This document shows, in pieces, positions 47,891 to 59,639 of a stretch of DNA of 64,000 nt. The stretch is taken from positions 54,583,553-54,647,552 of the forward strand of contig JAQMRL010000001.1 in assembly GCA_035578175.1 (NCBI GenBank), in the 5' to 3' direction. Numbering within the stretch: position 1 is the stretch's first letter; each line of letters begins with the position of its first letter. A program made the position numbers and the translations under genes. Under the pieces are notes generated by a model that ran no database searches, was not told the origin of the DNA, and was given only the letters and a program-made list of their open reading frames with translations. The stretch comes from Catonia carolina. Its lineage: Eukaryota > Arthropoda > Insecta > Hemiptera > Achilidae.

Positions 47891-50800
47891 ATTACAGGGG
47901 TTTCTTAATTAAATTCTCGTCTTTCAAATCTTTTTTTAAAAAACTTCAACATTTTACTTTTGTTTCTCATATTTCATGATATTCATGATTTAGTAACTGT
48001 TAATGGGCCAACTTGACTAATAAAAACTGTCAAAATATTTAGAGAAGTTTTAGTTAAGTACTTAATTTATATAGCAAAAAGGTATTTATTTTGGCTTGTC
48101 ATAAAATCAGTATAAATATTCTTCATAAATCTTTTAAAATGTTTTGAAAAACCAATCACTACGGTCAATTAGTAAAATTCTGCCTTTAGTAGTACTTTGT
48201 TGTTTTTTTTTAATTCTATTTTTGGTCATATAATTTTGCTAATAAATTAGTTGTTGTATATAATAAAAGAATATTCATTTAAAGATTACTACGATTATTC
48301 TCTTAGACTGTTCCGCTTATCGTAAAAATATTTGTTAAATATTTTTCTCCAATAGAAATTGTAAATGTACCGAATTAAAAATATTCTCAACATTTTGTTT
48401 GACGTTGACATAACTTAGAAAAAAAGGAACACTATTAATAAGTAACCTAAGATAATCAATAATCTTTTAAAAATTTTAAATTTAAGAAACTTAAAGATTT
48501 CATCATAAGAATTAAGCTAAATCAGCTATACCAAAAAAATTACATGAAATCTTTATAATTTAAAAAACGAATATTTTATCCAAAATTAGTGTACATTAAC
48601 AAGTTTTAAGAAGCTCCTTGAGGTAGATTTAGATATTCATCAATCAATTAGCAAATAATGGGCTAAAAAAATCATTCATTTAAGTAAAATTTTTTTTAAA
48701 ATAACATTTCCGGAAATGAGATTGTAAATTCTAAGTTGGTCTGGCCTGCGGAATAACCAAGATTTCTCAAAATACGTTAGTTAGATATTTGAGAAACAAA
48801 CAAAATTTTTGTTATTAGAAAAATATATACTTAGTATTATTATTAAATTTTACAAGAATTTCAAACGGTTTTTTGAATTTTGAATACCTTTTTAGATAGC
48901 TATATATTGTTTTTCTATTGCTCTGAACGGCAGATCTTACAAAATCTTTAAGTATGTACTATCAAATTAAATTTGTAGTATATTCGTTGTTATTTTTAAA
49001 CGTATTCTCGATAAATTTATTACCCCAATATACAATTATTATGAATCAAGAAAAACTTAATATATATTTAGCAATAAATGTGGAATTGTAGAACCTAACG
49101 TTTAATTAAATTTCATTTACATCGCATTTTCAGTTACAAAAGTTGAGACATATTTATAATCTACTATTTCCCAATCGAATATCGGATCCCAAAATTTTAA
49201 TTAAGTAATTGGATACCTATAATTTAAAATATTTTTTCTGCAATCAGAAAAATCAATAACGTAACGGTAACAGCATTACAAAAGAAGAAATCGTAAAGTG
49301 TTTCAACCATGCCATCTTGATTGAATTTTTTTAGCCTAGGCTATTTGTTCCGAATTTGATTACTAGGAGGTGGTAAATCTAAAATAATACTTGATATTGC
49401 AACTTAAAAACAATTATTATATAAATTTATAATATTATCATTCTGCGTAACAGAAATAAATATGCGCCATTTAATAAATTATACATACAAAAAATTGTAA
49501 AGAACAGATTTAAAGTTACCGAAGAAACCACATTTCTCAGAACTTTTAGAAGTGTAGGTAAATACTTAAAAAAGTACTTGAAAGTAGCTTTGTCATTCTG
49601 AATGTTATTATTAATTGCAGTGTTTGAATATTACTACTTATTTTCGACGAAAAATCATTGGATTGGTCTATTAAAAAACCTACTTTTTCCGTAAATAAAT
49701 ATTCTTATATTTCACCGACTTATAATCAACTTACTCCTGAGGATTTTATTCCAAAATTTCAATTAACTTATCCTTTCTATATAAACCTCTGTTGTACTAG
49801 TATTAAGCTATAAGCCTTAATAAATAAAAATTGACAATAATGTATAAATTAAAACAATCCTAATTGTAAAAAGATTTATTTACTTAGTTTTAGCCGATTA
49901 CGATTTTTAAATTTTTATTGCAGAATACAACTTATTTTTTAATAAAAATATGATTAGAAAATATTGTACTAATAATTATTATATGAGGATAAATTTTTAA
50001 ATTATGTTATCTGTATTGTTATTAGTGTAAGTAAATACATAAACATTATTTTCTGACAAAAGAATGTTTAGAAATTATAATTTAATTTATTAACACCTTC
50101 ATTACATTATTCGTAGATTTTACTGTATTAATGTGCAACGTACAGTATCATTAGTATTTTAAATTGAAAAACTTAGATTCGTTAAACTCCAAAAAATAAC
50201 ATCATTTATAAGTAAAAAGTTGTAAGAAGTGAATGAATATTTGTGGTAAAAATTAAAGCGCTTTCAGAAAGTGCAGTTTATGATAAGAGTTCGTACAAAA
50301 CGGAGAAAATGTTACTGATATGAAATTACACTTGATATCTCCAGGACGTCTTATAATATTAATTGAAATCATTAATTATAATAAATTAGAAAATTTAAAA
50401 GTTAAACAAGTGGTTTATGCACATTTTCATAGATAATCTCTGCGCGCGTCTGTTATTTCAGCATACTACTACCTTCGGCAATAAAGTAAGAGATTTGCTA
50501 ATAGAGTTTTTAAAAAATGTTCTCTACATTGTTTATGGAATTAACCTTAACTCGTAAGATACTTTAACTTACTATTAAATATTAACTGCAATTTATTTTA
50601 TTTTAAAAACTTTTTTAGTTGTTAAGGAATACCTAAGCAGTCACTTGACGCATGCGCTTAACAATATACAAAATTCAAAATTAAGTTTTGCGTGTAACTT
50701 TCCAATAATACCGTTTGCAAACAATAAAATTACTTTCTGTTCTTGGCTAATTGATAAATTTATGAACTTTAAATTAGTTAGTCACATAAAAAGATGTTCT

Positions 50801-51299
50801 TAGTTTGTATAAGCTACTATTTTTTTGCTGTACGTAAAATTCTCCTGTTTATCAAAACTTTGAATTTTCACTGTACATTTATGCTGTATTAGCGGTTTAT
50901 GAAAAACAATATGACAGTAGGTAATTAAGTTGTAATTTTTATTCGTAAAGTTAAAGCTGTTTAATACTTTATTTCTAAGGAAACATAGATCCGTTAATCC
51001 AACCAACAATGTGTCAATACAAATCATACGGCATTGACAAGTCACTTCTTATTATGTAAAATAAGTAATATAAACAATAATAAAAACTCACCTTGCGTAC
51101 GTTTCAATCACATATGAATTCACACAAAACTGAAGAGAAAAGAAACAACAACTTATTACGCCGGTTATACGATTAGGATTTTGTAAAAAGTGTTATCGAT
51201 CAATTGTCAACTCATGCCGCTTACAATTATACCAATAAAGTCACAATACACAGTGCCGTTACCTCTGCTGATACCGTATTACATATTCGCAACTTTTAA
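47891..51299. other. Long AT-rich stretch, no gene seen
   Basis: No supported gene. GCATGCGC at 50650-50657 is a half-site of the type noted at 56821-56832. Confidence 0.4.
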
Positions 51300-51625
51300 T
51301 ACATAAAACACATCACTCGCGGTAGTTACAAGTACGAGCTTGTAACTCGTCTATCGCTGTACTGTTGCATTCAATATTTTTATGTGTAATAAAAAATTGT
51401 TGCATACAATATCAAAAGGAATGAAGGTGTTCGTCAAGAGGACGTCGCCGACAGGTGGACGAAGGTCAGTTAGTTGGGTTTCCCGCGCTGTGACTCCCGC
51501 TGCTCTGCGCAAGCGTGCTAACCGCTGACTGAACCCTGAATGGTTCGCCGCGTCCCCTCTCTGACAAACCCACCACCCACTAACCACCTCTACATCTCAC
51601 CGTCTCGTGAGAATGCTTAAAGAAC
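51300..51625. promoter_or_regulatory. GC-rich island, possible promoter or first exon
   Basis: About 200 bp (51420-51620) are far richer in G, C and CpG than anything nearby (GCGCAAGCGTGC, GTTCGCCGCGTCCCC). On the plus strand an ATG at 51421 is followed by 14 codons and then CGAAGGTCAGT (51457-51467), which resembles a splice donor. On the minus strand a 78-codon frame is open. Neither matches a known protein. A host promoter with a short first exon is possible; it is not demonstrated. Confidence 0.3.
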
Positions 51626-52278
51626 ATCACTCGCTTCATCACTCTCTTACTTGCTCGGTTTACATACTTACAGTACTTGCGGCTCGCTCACTTATTCCCT
51701 TTTGTTATTGTGTCCCAACAATGATGGATACTCTATTTTACCTTTCTTTCTCCTTTACTTCTTTATTGTTTTTATATTGTTGCTAAATCGCTCAGATAAA
51801 CTGTCCCTTCTTGATCGCCGGTTCAGTCATGAATGTTTCAACGGAATACGCCACTCCCTCCTCTCCAGTAATGTTGTAAGTGCAATGTTCTTGCACAGAT
51901 ATTCGTTCGCTTTGTTTCTATTTATTGACATTTATCAATCTTATAAAATAGTGAAGTTGTCCGTGTAACGCCTTACATTTTATAATATATAACATGGTAC
52001 TTTAAATAGACTACATCCGAGGAATAACACTCATTCAATTTTTTGTTACAGTTAAGCGCATTGTACTTTCATACAACAGTTTTACTTTGTACAAAAATTA
52101 CCCAATTTTATACAGTGTGTACACGGATAATACTCTAAATGTTCTGCTAAAACCCATTGAAAGAACCCAAATTAAACATTACTGTAATTATTAATTTCTA
52201 TTACTTCCTTTAACTAATTAAAAATGAAGAGAATAGTGCCAAACGTTTTAAAATCTGCTTATAATACCTTCACAATTA
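51626..52278. other. AT-rich DNA; hydrophobic open frame
   Basis: A 105-codon plus-strand frame at 51651-51968 is rich in Leu, Phe and Ser and recognises nothing known to me; I do not support it as a gene. Confidence 0.3.
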
Positions 52279-52282
52279 TCTT

Positions 52283-52313
<31 letters not shown>

Positions 52314-53098
52314 TAGTACAGACTCCACAACGAAGATTGACAACAACTCTAGTAAATCGCACTCCATCGTTAACCACCCTGAAAAAAGGGTGCACAATCA
52401 CGTTTGTCCATCTGTAATATAATTTAACTATAAGTATTTCCTTCGTTCTGATCTGTACCTACCCTCAACTTTTCCCTGAACAATAAATCTGAGAAGCTTA
52501 TACTTATCATCTCTGTATAAATAAAAATTCTTCCTTCTTTCGATTATGCTACCAACTCACGGTCCATACCCTTACGTCTCAATATATCATCGTTGGTGTC
52601 ATGACCAGTCCACAAAATACAGAGTATTTATCTGAAGTACCCTGATTTTGAAGCTTCAAAGCTATTCATAGACTGTGTACTTATTATTCATACATCAACA
52701 CCAAAAAGCAGGATAGAGTAAATACATTATTATAAACCTATATGAAATTGTATTGTTACTAAGAAGATGCTTCATGGTAAGAAATACCTGCGTAACCTTT
52801 TCAATACGATCTCTTATTTCCACTGATGCTTCCAGGTCTGCTGTAACCCAACTTTGTGATTACTTAAATTCTCAATTTGCTGAATAATTTAAAAAATTAT
52901 TAATATTATTAATTAAGTTGCATTGAGTGTAAGAAACCTTACTGACTACCATTACCTCAGTTTTCAAAAGGCTGATTTTCACATAAAGAGCCTCTCTTTT
53001 TACAATTCTATCCATGAAATGTTAGAGTTTCTGCGCTAAATCCAGAAATACTGCATCATCAGTAAATCTTATACTGTTTAAAAGCAATCCTTTGCAAT
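52279..53098 (-). pseudogene. RTE-like LINE 3' half, (GAA)n tail
   Basis: Minus-strand reading starts just before the catalytic block (RFTDDAVFLDLAQKL; FTDD at 53055-53066 in place of YADD) and continues with LYVKISLLKTEVMV, a heavily broken middle, and YKLLRFIVQGKVEGRYRSERR near the end, the same order as the RTE at 60.4 kb. The (TTC)n run at 52279-52312 is the element's purine 3' tail. A homologous 3' end, same strand, is at 60200-60330. Non-functional. Confidence 0.75.
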
Positions 53099-53403
53099 AA
53101 TAAATAAATAAATCTTTATTTGTAAGCGACCAAAAGAGGAATAGACATCGTCAAATACATTTATACGTACTTTTAAATCTATTTTAACAAACAATATTTG
53201 TTTACAGTTAAGTACTAACTAAAACAAAACAAAAATGACTAATTCATTAAATTACTACTTAATTGTATATTGGAATTCTGGTATTTATTTACACTAACAA
53301 TGTTTCATAGTTCTAAATTCTACACTCATTACATTTAAAGTATAGAATAGAATGCATGTTTTGTTTAATCTATTAATAATGCCTACTTCTAGCAACTGAC
53401 ATC
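53099..53403. other. AT-rich DNA, possibly a LINE 3' UTR
   Basis: Begins AATAAATAAATAAATC on the plus strand, i.e. a T/A-rich end as found at jockey 3' UTRs, but no coding part is attached. Nothing else recognised. Confidence 0.3.
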
Positions 53404-53790
53404 GTCGTCGTCGTTGTTCACCATGGATTAGGCTGTAATAGTTACAGCCATAGGCTCAATTATTGATAATACATATTTCTTGATGCTACATAAGCTCAAT
53501 GAACCTATTCCGGCGTTCATATCTTCATCGGTCTCTTCACTACTCTGTTCAGTTAATAAAGCCATCCATTTAAAGGTCAATATAAATGTAAATCAATATA
53601 AATCCATTGTGACAATATAAATAAATGATCTGTCCATTTTTCTTTATATTTCATAGTTAGCTCATTTAGTGGTTGAGTACCACATTCCTCTCTTATCACC
53701 TCATTGCTGATGTGATCTTATGTCTAACATCCTTTAACATATCTAAGGAAACTCATTTTTGCTGCTTGTATCATTGACTTTTTTTCTTGT
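53404..53790 (-). pseudogene. RTE-like LINE 3' end with (GAC)n tail
   Basis: Minus strand: IQAAKMSFLRYVKGC, then ISNEVIREECGTQPLNELTM and KYKEKWTDHL, which follow the QA.EM.FLR.VKG and IRNE.IR.EL.v.pl blocks of RTE-like C-termini. The distal part is broken, and the end carries AACGACGACGACGATG, a simple-repeat tail. Less certain than its neighbours. Confidence 0.5.
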
Positions 53791-53992
53791 TTAGCACTGG
53801 CAACTGAGCAATCGTGCGAAAAATAATGTTTAAAATTTTGGGTAGGTCTACGACCTGAAGAAAATTTGGATGTCCTAATTACAAATATAATCCAGTGATA
53901 TCTAGAAGTTTATTTTTATTGCATAAAATTTTTTGTATGGTATAGTTTTACTAGTAACTGGACATAACCTACGTAAAATGAAGGCTCTAATA

Positions 53993-55341
53993 ACGGGTGT
54001 TTCAAAAAGGACGCACTTCGAAGTTTGAGAACGCTAATTTATTACATTAAGTAATTACAAATTATACAAATTACACGGTATGAAATTATTACCTTTATAA
54101 CATTCAGATTACCTTTAAAACTTTACAATAAATGTTCAAAATGACTTCCTCCGATTGTAATGCAAGTTCGGACACGTTTCATAACATTTGCAGCCACTTT
54201 TCGTAGTGTTTGCTCATTAATGTTTGTAATCTCACTTTCAATATTAGCCTTCAATTCTTCAATTGTATGAGGATTGTTTTTAGAAACCTTACTCTTCAAA
54301 TTCCACCAAAGAAAAAAATCTGCAGGAGTAAGATCTGGGGATCTTGGTGGCCACAATCCTTTTGATATCACACGATGGCCAAAAAATTCTCGTAACATAT
54401 TCAGCGTTTCAGTAGAAGTATGGCACGTTGCGTTATCATGCTGAAACCAACAATCTCGATCGTGTAACTCTAACAACGCTATAAATTGTTCAATTAAGTT
54501 GCGGTACACCACACCATCTACAAATGTGTCAAAAAATAAAGGCCCAACAATACGACGCCGGGAGATCGCACACCAAACACCAATTTTACGTGCGTGTAGT
54601 GGACGTTCATGAAATGTGTGAGGATTATGAGCGCTCCATATTCGGCAATTTTGGCTGTTGATGGAACCATCCAAGTGGAACCATGCTTTGTCACTGAAAT
54701 AAACACGATCCAATATTTCAACACCGTTGTCATTAACATGAGAACGTATCCAACGACAATACTGTATACGTTTCCCATGGTCAACTTCTTTCAGTTCATG
54801 AACGACACCGATGCAGTGAGGATGCAGATTTAATTTTTTTGTAGCCCTTAAAGCGGAAGATAGTGATAATCCAGCCTGTGAAGATAACTTTCTAAGTGAT
54901 TTGCCGGGTGAGGTAGTCAAACGTTGTTTTACATCGTCCAAAACTTGTTCTGTTATCACTGATGGTCGACCTGTGCTTTTCCGATCCTGTACACTGCCAG
55001 TCTCACGAAATTTATTAATCAGACGCGATATTGTGGTGTTATAAGGTACTTCGGAATTGGGAAATTTTAACTGGAACTCGTCTTTCACTCGTTCGTAAGA
55101 TTTATATGCGCAATAACTTTCAATAATAAAAACACGTTCATCCTTTGAAAAAACCATGTTTGAACTTATACAGACACTACAGACACAAATGAATACTGGG
55201 ATAGCACTAGTACATGTCAGTAATACACAATGGGTCAACAATGAGTACGGTAGTGCCAACTGTTAGTTGGGGGAAAAAATATTCCCTTTGCAGAAAATAT
55301 TAACCCTTAAACTTCGAAGTGCGTCTTTTTGAAACACCCGT
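53993..55341 (-). mobile_element. Complete Tc1/mariner-superfamily transposon
   Basis: A 1,349-bp element with near-identical terminal inverted repeats: ACGGGTGTTTCAAAAAG followed by GACGCACTTCGAAGTTT at the left (53993-54026) and its reverse complement at the right (55309-55341), differing by a single extra G. TA dinucleotides flank both ends (53991-53992 and 55342-55343), the target duplication expected for this superfamily. It contains one transposase gene on the minus strand. Confidence 0.93.
54123..55157 (-). CDS. Mariner-type transposase, apparently intact
   Basis: 344 residues starting at the MVFSKDE methionine; an in-frame upstream ATG at 55259 would add 34 hydrophobic residues lying almost against the terminal repeat and is less likely. 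Residues 1-65 form a helix-turn-helix of the DUF4817 type found at the N-terminus of insect transposases (PNSEVPYNTTISRLINKF, then RETGSVQDRKSTGRP). A second DNA-binding region lies around 66-110. The catalytic domain has D156 (YFSDKAWF), D241 (QHDNATCH) and D280 (PPRSPDLTPADFFLW), so the last two acidic residues are 38 apart, or 33 if D275 is the ligand. No stop or frameshift is seen. It would bind its terminal repeats and cut and paste the element in the nucleus. Activity is not shown. Confidence 0.92.
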   Translation of the reverse strand: MVFSKDERVFIIESYCAYKSYERVKDEFQLKFPNSEVPYNTTISRLINKFRETGSVQDRKSTGRPSVITEQVLDDVKQRLTTSPGKSLRKLSSQAGLSLSSALRATKKLNLHPHCIGVVHELKEVDHGKRIQYCRWIRSHVNDNGVEILDRVYFSDKAWFHLDGSINSQNCRIWSAHNPHTFHERPLHARKIGVWCAISRRRIVGPLFFDTFVDGVVYRNLIEQFIALLELHDRDCWFQHDNATCHTSTETLNMLREFFGHRVISKGLWPPRSPDLTPADFFLWWNLKSKVSKNNPHTIEELKANIESEITNINEQTLRKVAANVMKRVRTCITIGGSHFEHLL

Positions 55342-55343
55342 TA

Positions 55344-56779
55344 TAAGACCTCACAAAATATTTCTAGGATACAGGCTCATTTAACCAGGGAAGTCCATCA
55401 TGGGGTAATTAATTTTCTCTAGCTTGTAATAAATTTAGATTAAAATTTACTATACCAGCGTAACAATCTGAAAAAAACAATCCCAGTTAGATCTTTTAGA
55501 AATACTATATTTTTTCATCAAAGTCCTGTCTAAGTAAGTAAATCAATTTAAAGAAAAGAGGGTCTGAAAACTAGAAATCAGAACTTTCGAATCGTCAGTC
55601 CTGAACTACTATTAACTGACTTTTTGTTACCATTCCTTGAATTGATGAGTGCGTTAACAGGTAAAATGATTACAACAAATGAAACTTTAAAAAGAAAACT
55701 AAGATGAGTAATTAATAATCATACTTAAGTTTCTTACAAACTGCAACTGTTTGAACATCCCTTGATTTCTGTTGCTGAGCCTTGTTTTACTTTCTTATGC
55801 CGGTTTTCAATTATTATTAATAATGGAATCCAAAAATGTTTTAACTTAGAGAACCCGTGTTTATGGTACCTTATGCGTAAATGACAGAGTGGTATAACAT
55901 TGAAATCTGATTATGGGTGATGCTTTAAGAGCATCATCATTTACTGTCAAGTTCGAACAATTATATTTAATTTAATGTACTCGTACCACATATTACTGCA
56001 AACTAGAAGATTCCTTATCTACTTCATCAATCTTTGAAAATTTGCGTGCTATTTGGTTTAGCTTAGCGAGATTTTTCGCTAACACAAACGGAAATACCGA
56101 TAAAGTTAAACAAAAATATCTCTCACTGGAAAATTTTATATTATTGTTACAGATACTAAAATCACGAAATTGCCTTTTGCGTATGGATGGACTGTGAGGA
56201 AGGAAAAATAAAATTTGACAGTGCTGCCAACCTCAAAAGTGAGACACTACTCGTAAATTTCACTATCGTGCAGTTTCAACATACAGTTTTCATGACATTT
56301 CTACATACATTGAACATGAGTAGAAATGTTTGATTTACCTGAATTACCAGCGTTATTCCATTGGAACAAAAGTTTTACGAATAACCGCTTTCTTTACTAT
56401 CGCTGTTACCAGCGTCTTCACTATCAGTCTCACTAGTATCTACCTAACCGCTTCCGTTTTTTACCAGGTGTCGACAAAACTGTTGAAGAATAGCTTCTTC
56501 ACATCTTTAATTTTCTTCTTTATTTTTGAATAATTGTAGAAAGAGAAACATGACAGTAGTTAGCCACTCGCTTTCTTTTGTTAAGAGGCAGGGAAAGGCA
56601 TTTTTGTTCAGCTTCAACTTCACAACATTATTACACTGCATATTAGATTTCGTTCAGCACTGTGAATAGTCTGCCCACGTTTTCGAGTGACTAAAATTTC
56701 TGTTTACGGTAACAAACAGCTTTATTCGTACAGTTAACCTACAAAAGGTTCCGTGATGTACTGTATATGCTCTGAGTAT
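55344..56779. other. AT-rich DNA, no gene seen
   Basis: Nothing recognised. Confidence 0.4.
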
Positions 56780-56799
56780 AGTACAAGCTGTTGAGTTTG

Positions 56800-56960
56800 T
56801 TGTACTGAAATTAGAGCTGTCGCGCATGCGCACTGACGCTTTCCCCCTTTATCTCTCGTTGCAAACAAAGGAAAACTCGTGACTCAAGTAACTATGCCTA
56901 GAGGGGTGTTACTCAAGATCTCCGAACTTTCCAATATTCCGCTGGTAGGGACGGTTTACT
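56800..56960. promoter_or_regulatory. Possible promoter with NRF1/ewg-type site
   Basis: CGCGCATGCGCA at 56821-56832 matches exactly the palindromic YGCGCAYGCGCR site bound by the NRF1 family (ewg in flies), which normally marks promoters. The surrounding 150 bp are GC-richer than the flanks. A short frame opens at ATG 56894. No downstream gene is identified in the window, so the target, if any, is unknown. Confidence 0.35.
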
Positions 56961-58162
56961 AGATTCATAAATTTGTTCGGTGTATTTCCAAATTAAACTA
57001 AAAATTCGTTTAACATTAGTATAAACTTAGTTGAATGTACTGAACGTGGAGATATCTGTTCGTACATCGTTAAATAACAACGTTTCCTAATTGTTAAAAT
57101 ATTAGGCTACGTATTAACAAATTCTAAGCGTCCAATTCAAATGTTTCCAAAAAAGTATATAATATCACGGTGTTTAAAATTTTTAATCATATTTTCATAA
57201 GACAAGAAACGTTTAAATTAAACGTTTAATTGAATTATAAACTATGACGTTGAGATAAATCGTAAATGTATACTAACAGACCACTGGTAAAATTCAGAGG
57301 TTTGATGAGAATAAAATATAGAAACTTCTGTGTAAAATTTGGTTAATGTACCACCGATATATGATTAGAACTTATTATCGAACTGTACTTGTATTTAAAA
57401 ATAAGTAATAGTTTGTACAGTTTTGTTTTAAATAACCGACGAGTTACAGTAAATAAAAAACAAATTGAATTTTAACTATTCATTATAATAGGCTTCTAAA
57501 ATTGCAAATGATATCTGCGTTTTTATTACTAGAAACTATAAAAATAAAATTATGTATGACTAATAAATATAATGATGTAAGAATTGTATGGCAATTTATG
57601 GAATTTTACATATGTAAGGTTGTTTACTTATGATGTCATACGAGAAGGCCTATTTAACAATATTTTTATGATTTTACAAAATAAAATTTGCAACATAAAC
57701 TTTTAACTAATATAGTAAGCACAAGTTTACAGAACAAGGAAGTGTGTGTTATTTGCTTGGCATAATTCCACTATTCTTTTAATGTGCATACATATTATTA
57801 GCCGTAATGTAACAAGTTAAAATTTTGCAGAAATTACTATTTGTAAATATTATAGTTAACGACCTTATTAAAATAATAAAAATATATACAATATTACACG
57901 TTGATAATGATAGTAAATAATAATTGAAAATTTAAAACCCAATAAAAATTTTAAAAGTAGCCTAAGTTTATCATCAAAATGTATTCCGAAGTTTTTTAAC
58001 CAGTCTGCAGTTGTATCAATTACTTATGTCATTTAAATATATTAAGTTTTGCTATTTCATATCGTTATCGGAAATTTTTTTATTTTAAACAAACCCCAAA
58101 TTCAGGGAAACCCCGTGATATTTTACTTATGACTATTAGATGATCACCGTAAAAAAGTCATT
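56961..58162. other. AT-rich DNA, no gene seen
   Basis: Nothing recognised. Confidence 0.4.
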
Positions 58163-58173
58163 AGTTAATTTGT

Positions 58174-59349
58174 AAACCTTTTCACTTACCTTCCTCCTAC
58201 CGACCAATAAGCCTCCTCTCAGTACCTTCAAAAATTTTCGAAGAACTCCTTTACAAGCGCATTCTTCCGCTGGTTCATGATATACTACCTCCACATCAAT
58301 TCGGATTCCGCACTCAACACTCCACTACACAACAACTGCACAGGGTGACTGATTACATAGCTTCGTCTATGGAATAAAAGATGTATGTGTCCGCAGGTTT
58401 CCTAGATGTCGCTCAAGCTTTTGACAGAGTTTGGCATACAGGTCTCTTACACAAACTGAAAGAAATACTTTCATTTACCTACTACCTTATCATAAATTCC
58501 TTCCTATCTGACAGATTCTTTAGAATTCGTTTAGGATCATCCTACTCAAATTTCTTTATTGTCTTAGCCGGCGTGCCTCAGGGCTCAATTTTAGCCCCAC
58601 TTCTCTATTCTGTATACACTTCAGACCTACCGACCCTACCCCAGACCCTCACTGCTACCTACGCTGACGACACAGCGATATTAGCCCGAGACCAAAACTC
58701 TATACACGCTTCACTAACACTCCAACATCATCTCAATCTTATACACGAATGGTGTAAAATATGGAAAATAAAACTTAATACGACGAAATCCCTTCACGTA
58801 ACTTTCACACTCCGTCATGGTGATTGCCCACCAGTATACATAGACAATGAACCTCTCACAAAGACAGATACGGTCAAGTATCTCGGTCTGACTTTTGATA
58901 AACGACTAACTTGGAGCGCACATATCAAACGGAAACGTTTATTACTGAATTTCCGACTTAAACTTTTATATTCCCTACTTCACAAACGATCAAAATTACC
59001 AATGGCACAAAAATTACGGATATATTGTTCTCTTTTGAAACCTATTTGAACCTACGGATCCCAAATCTACGGTTCAACCAAACCCTCTAACTTGCAACGA
59101 ATTCAAGCATTCCAGTCAAAAACATTACGCCTTATAGCAAAAGCACCTCTTTACGTTAGCAACAAAACCTTACATACAGATTTGAAAACACCACTTGTAC
59201 AACATTCCATTGAATACCTATACAAACGCTTTCACGACAAGTCACACGAACACGAGAATCCTCTGGTGCGTTCACTTTCCTCCGTCCATTTACCTGATAA
59301 TCCTCCTAGACGCCTTAAAAGACGCTGGAGTAGAGACGTGCTAATTTGA
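58174..59349 (+). pseudogene. Jockey-like ORF2: reverse transcriptase to C-terminus, two stops
   Basis: One continuous frame with only two stops. Landmarks: SSYRPISLLSVPSKIFE, QFGFRTQHSTTQQLHRVTD, a TAA at 58375-58377, GFLDVAQAFDRVWHTGLLHK (first catalytic Asp), AGVPQGSILAPLLYSVYTSD (58567 onward), YADD at 58660-58671, KLNTTKS and VKYLGLTFDKRLTW thumb region, LLKPI then a TGA at 59047-59049 in place of the Trp of PIWTYG, and the C-terminal YVSNKTLHTDL and RRLKRRWSRDVLI. The endonuclease and early RT are missing through 5' truncation. It would otherwise copy RNA into DNA at a nicked target. The few defects suggest moderate age. Confidence 0.92.
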
Positions 59350-59493
59350 TATACAAATTTCATTCTTGGGGAGGCACCAATGGGGGCCCTACCCCTCTCA
59401 TGCCTATCGTGTCATTTACATAATCACGATAATCATCACATTTGCTTGTCGTAACATTTTACAGTTGTAAATAAAAAATTAAAGAGAAAAAAA
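58174..59493 (+). mobile_element. Jockey-like LINE, 5'-truncated, with 11-bp TSD
   Basis: Flanked by AGTTAATTTGT (58163-58173 and 59494-59504). It starts inside the RT and runs to an A-rich 3' end (AAATAAAAAATTAAAGAG and an A-run). The 3' UTR contains CCCTACCCCTCTCATGCC, also found in the 20.2-kb remnant. About 1,320 bp. Confidence 0.92.
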
Positions 59494-59504
59494 AGTTAAT
59501 TTGT

Positions 59505-59639
59505 CTTACTGAAAAATTTCAAAGTAATAATTTTCTATTAGTTGACTGACTGGGTCGGCTTGAATGCCTTAAGGATTTATCGAAAAATAGAGCTGATATC
59601 CTTAGAAATGAGAAATAGAAAATCCAAGCCTTAGAATGA
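59505..59639. other. Spacer, possibly LINE-derived
   Basis: Short segment between two LINE copies; nothing clear. Confidence 0.3.

Noticed and set aside
51651..51968. 105-codon plus-strand frame as a membrane protein gene
   Set aside because: Composition is explained by T-rich DNA, no recognisable domain, and no supporting gene structure.
54518..54833. Extra frames overlapping the mariner transposase on both strands
   Set aside because: Shadows of the transposase gene in other frames.
55158..55259. Upstream in-frame ATG extending the transposase by 34 residues
   Set aside because: The extension is hydrophobic, unlike the family N-terminus, and sits close to the terminal repeat; the MVFSKDE start aligns with the helix-turn-helix.
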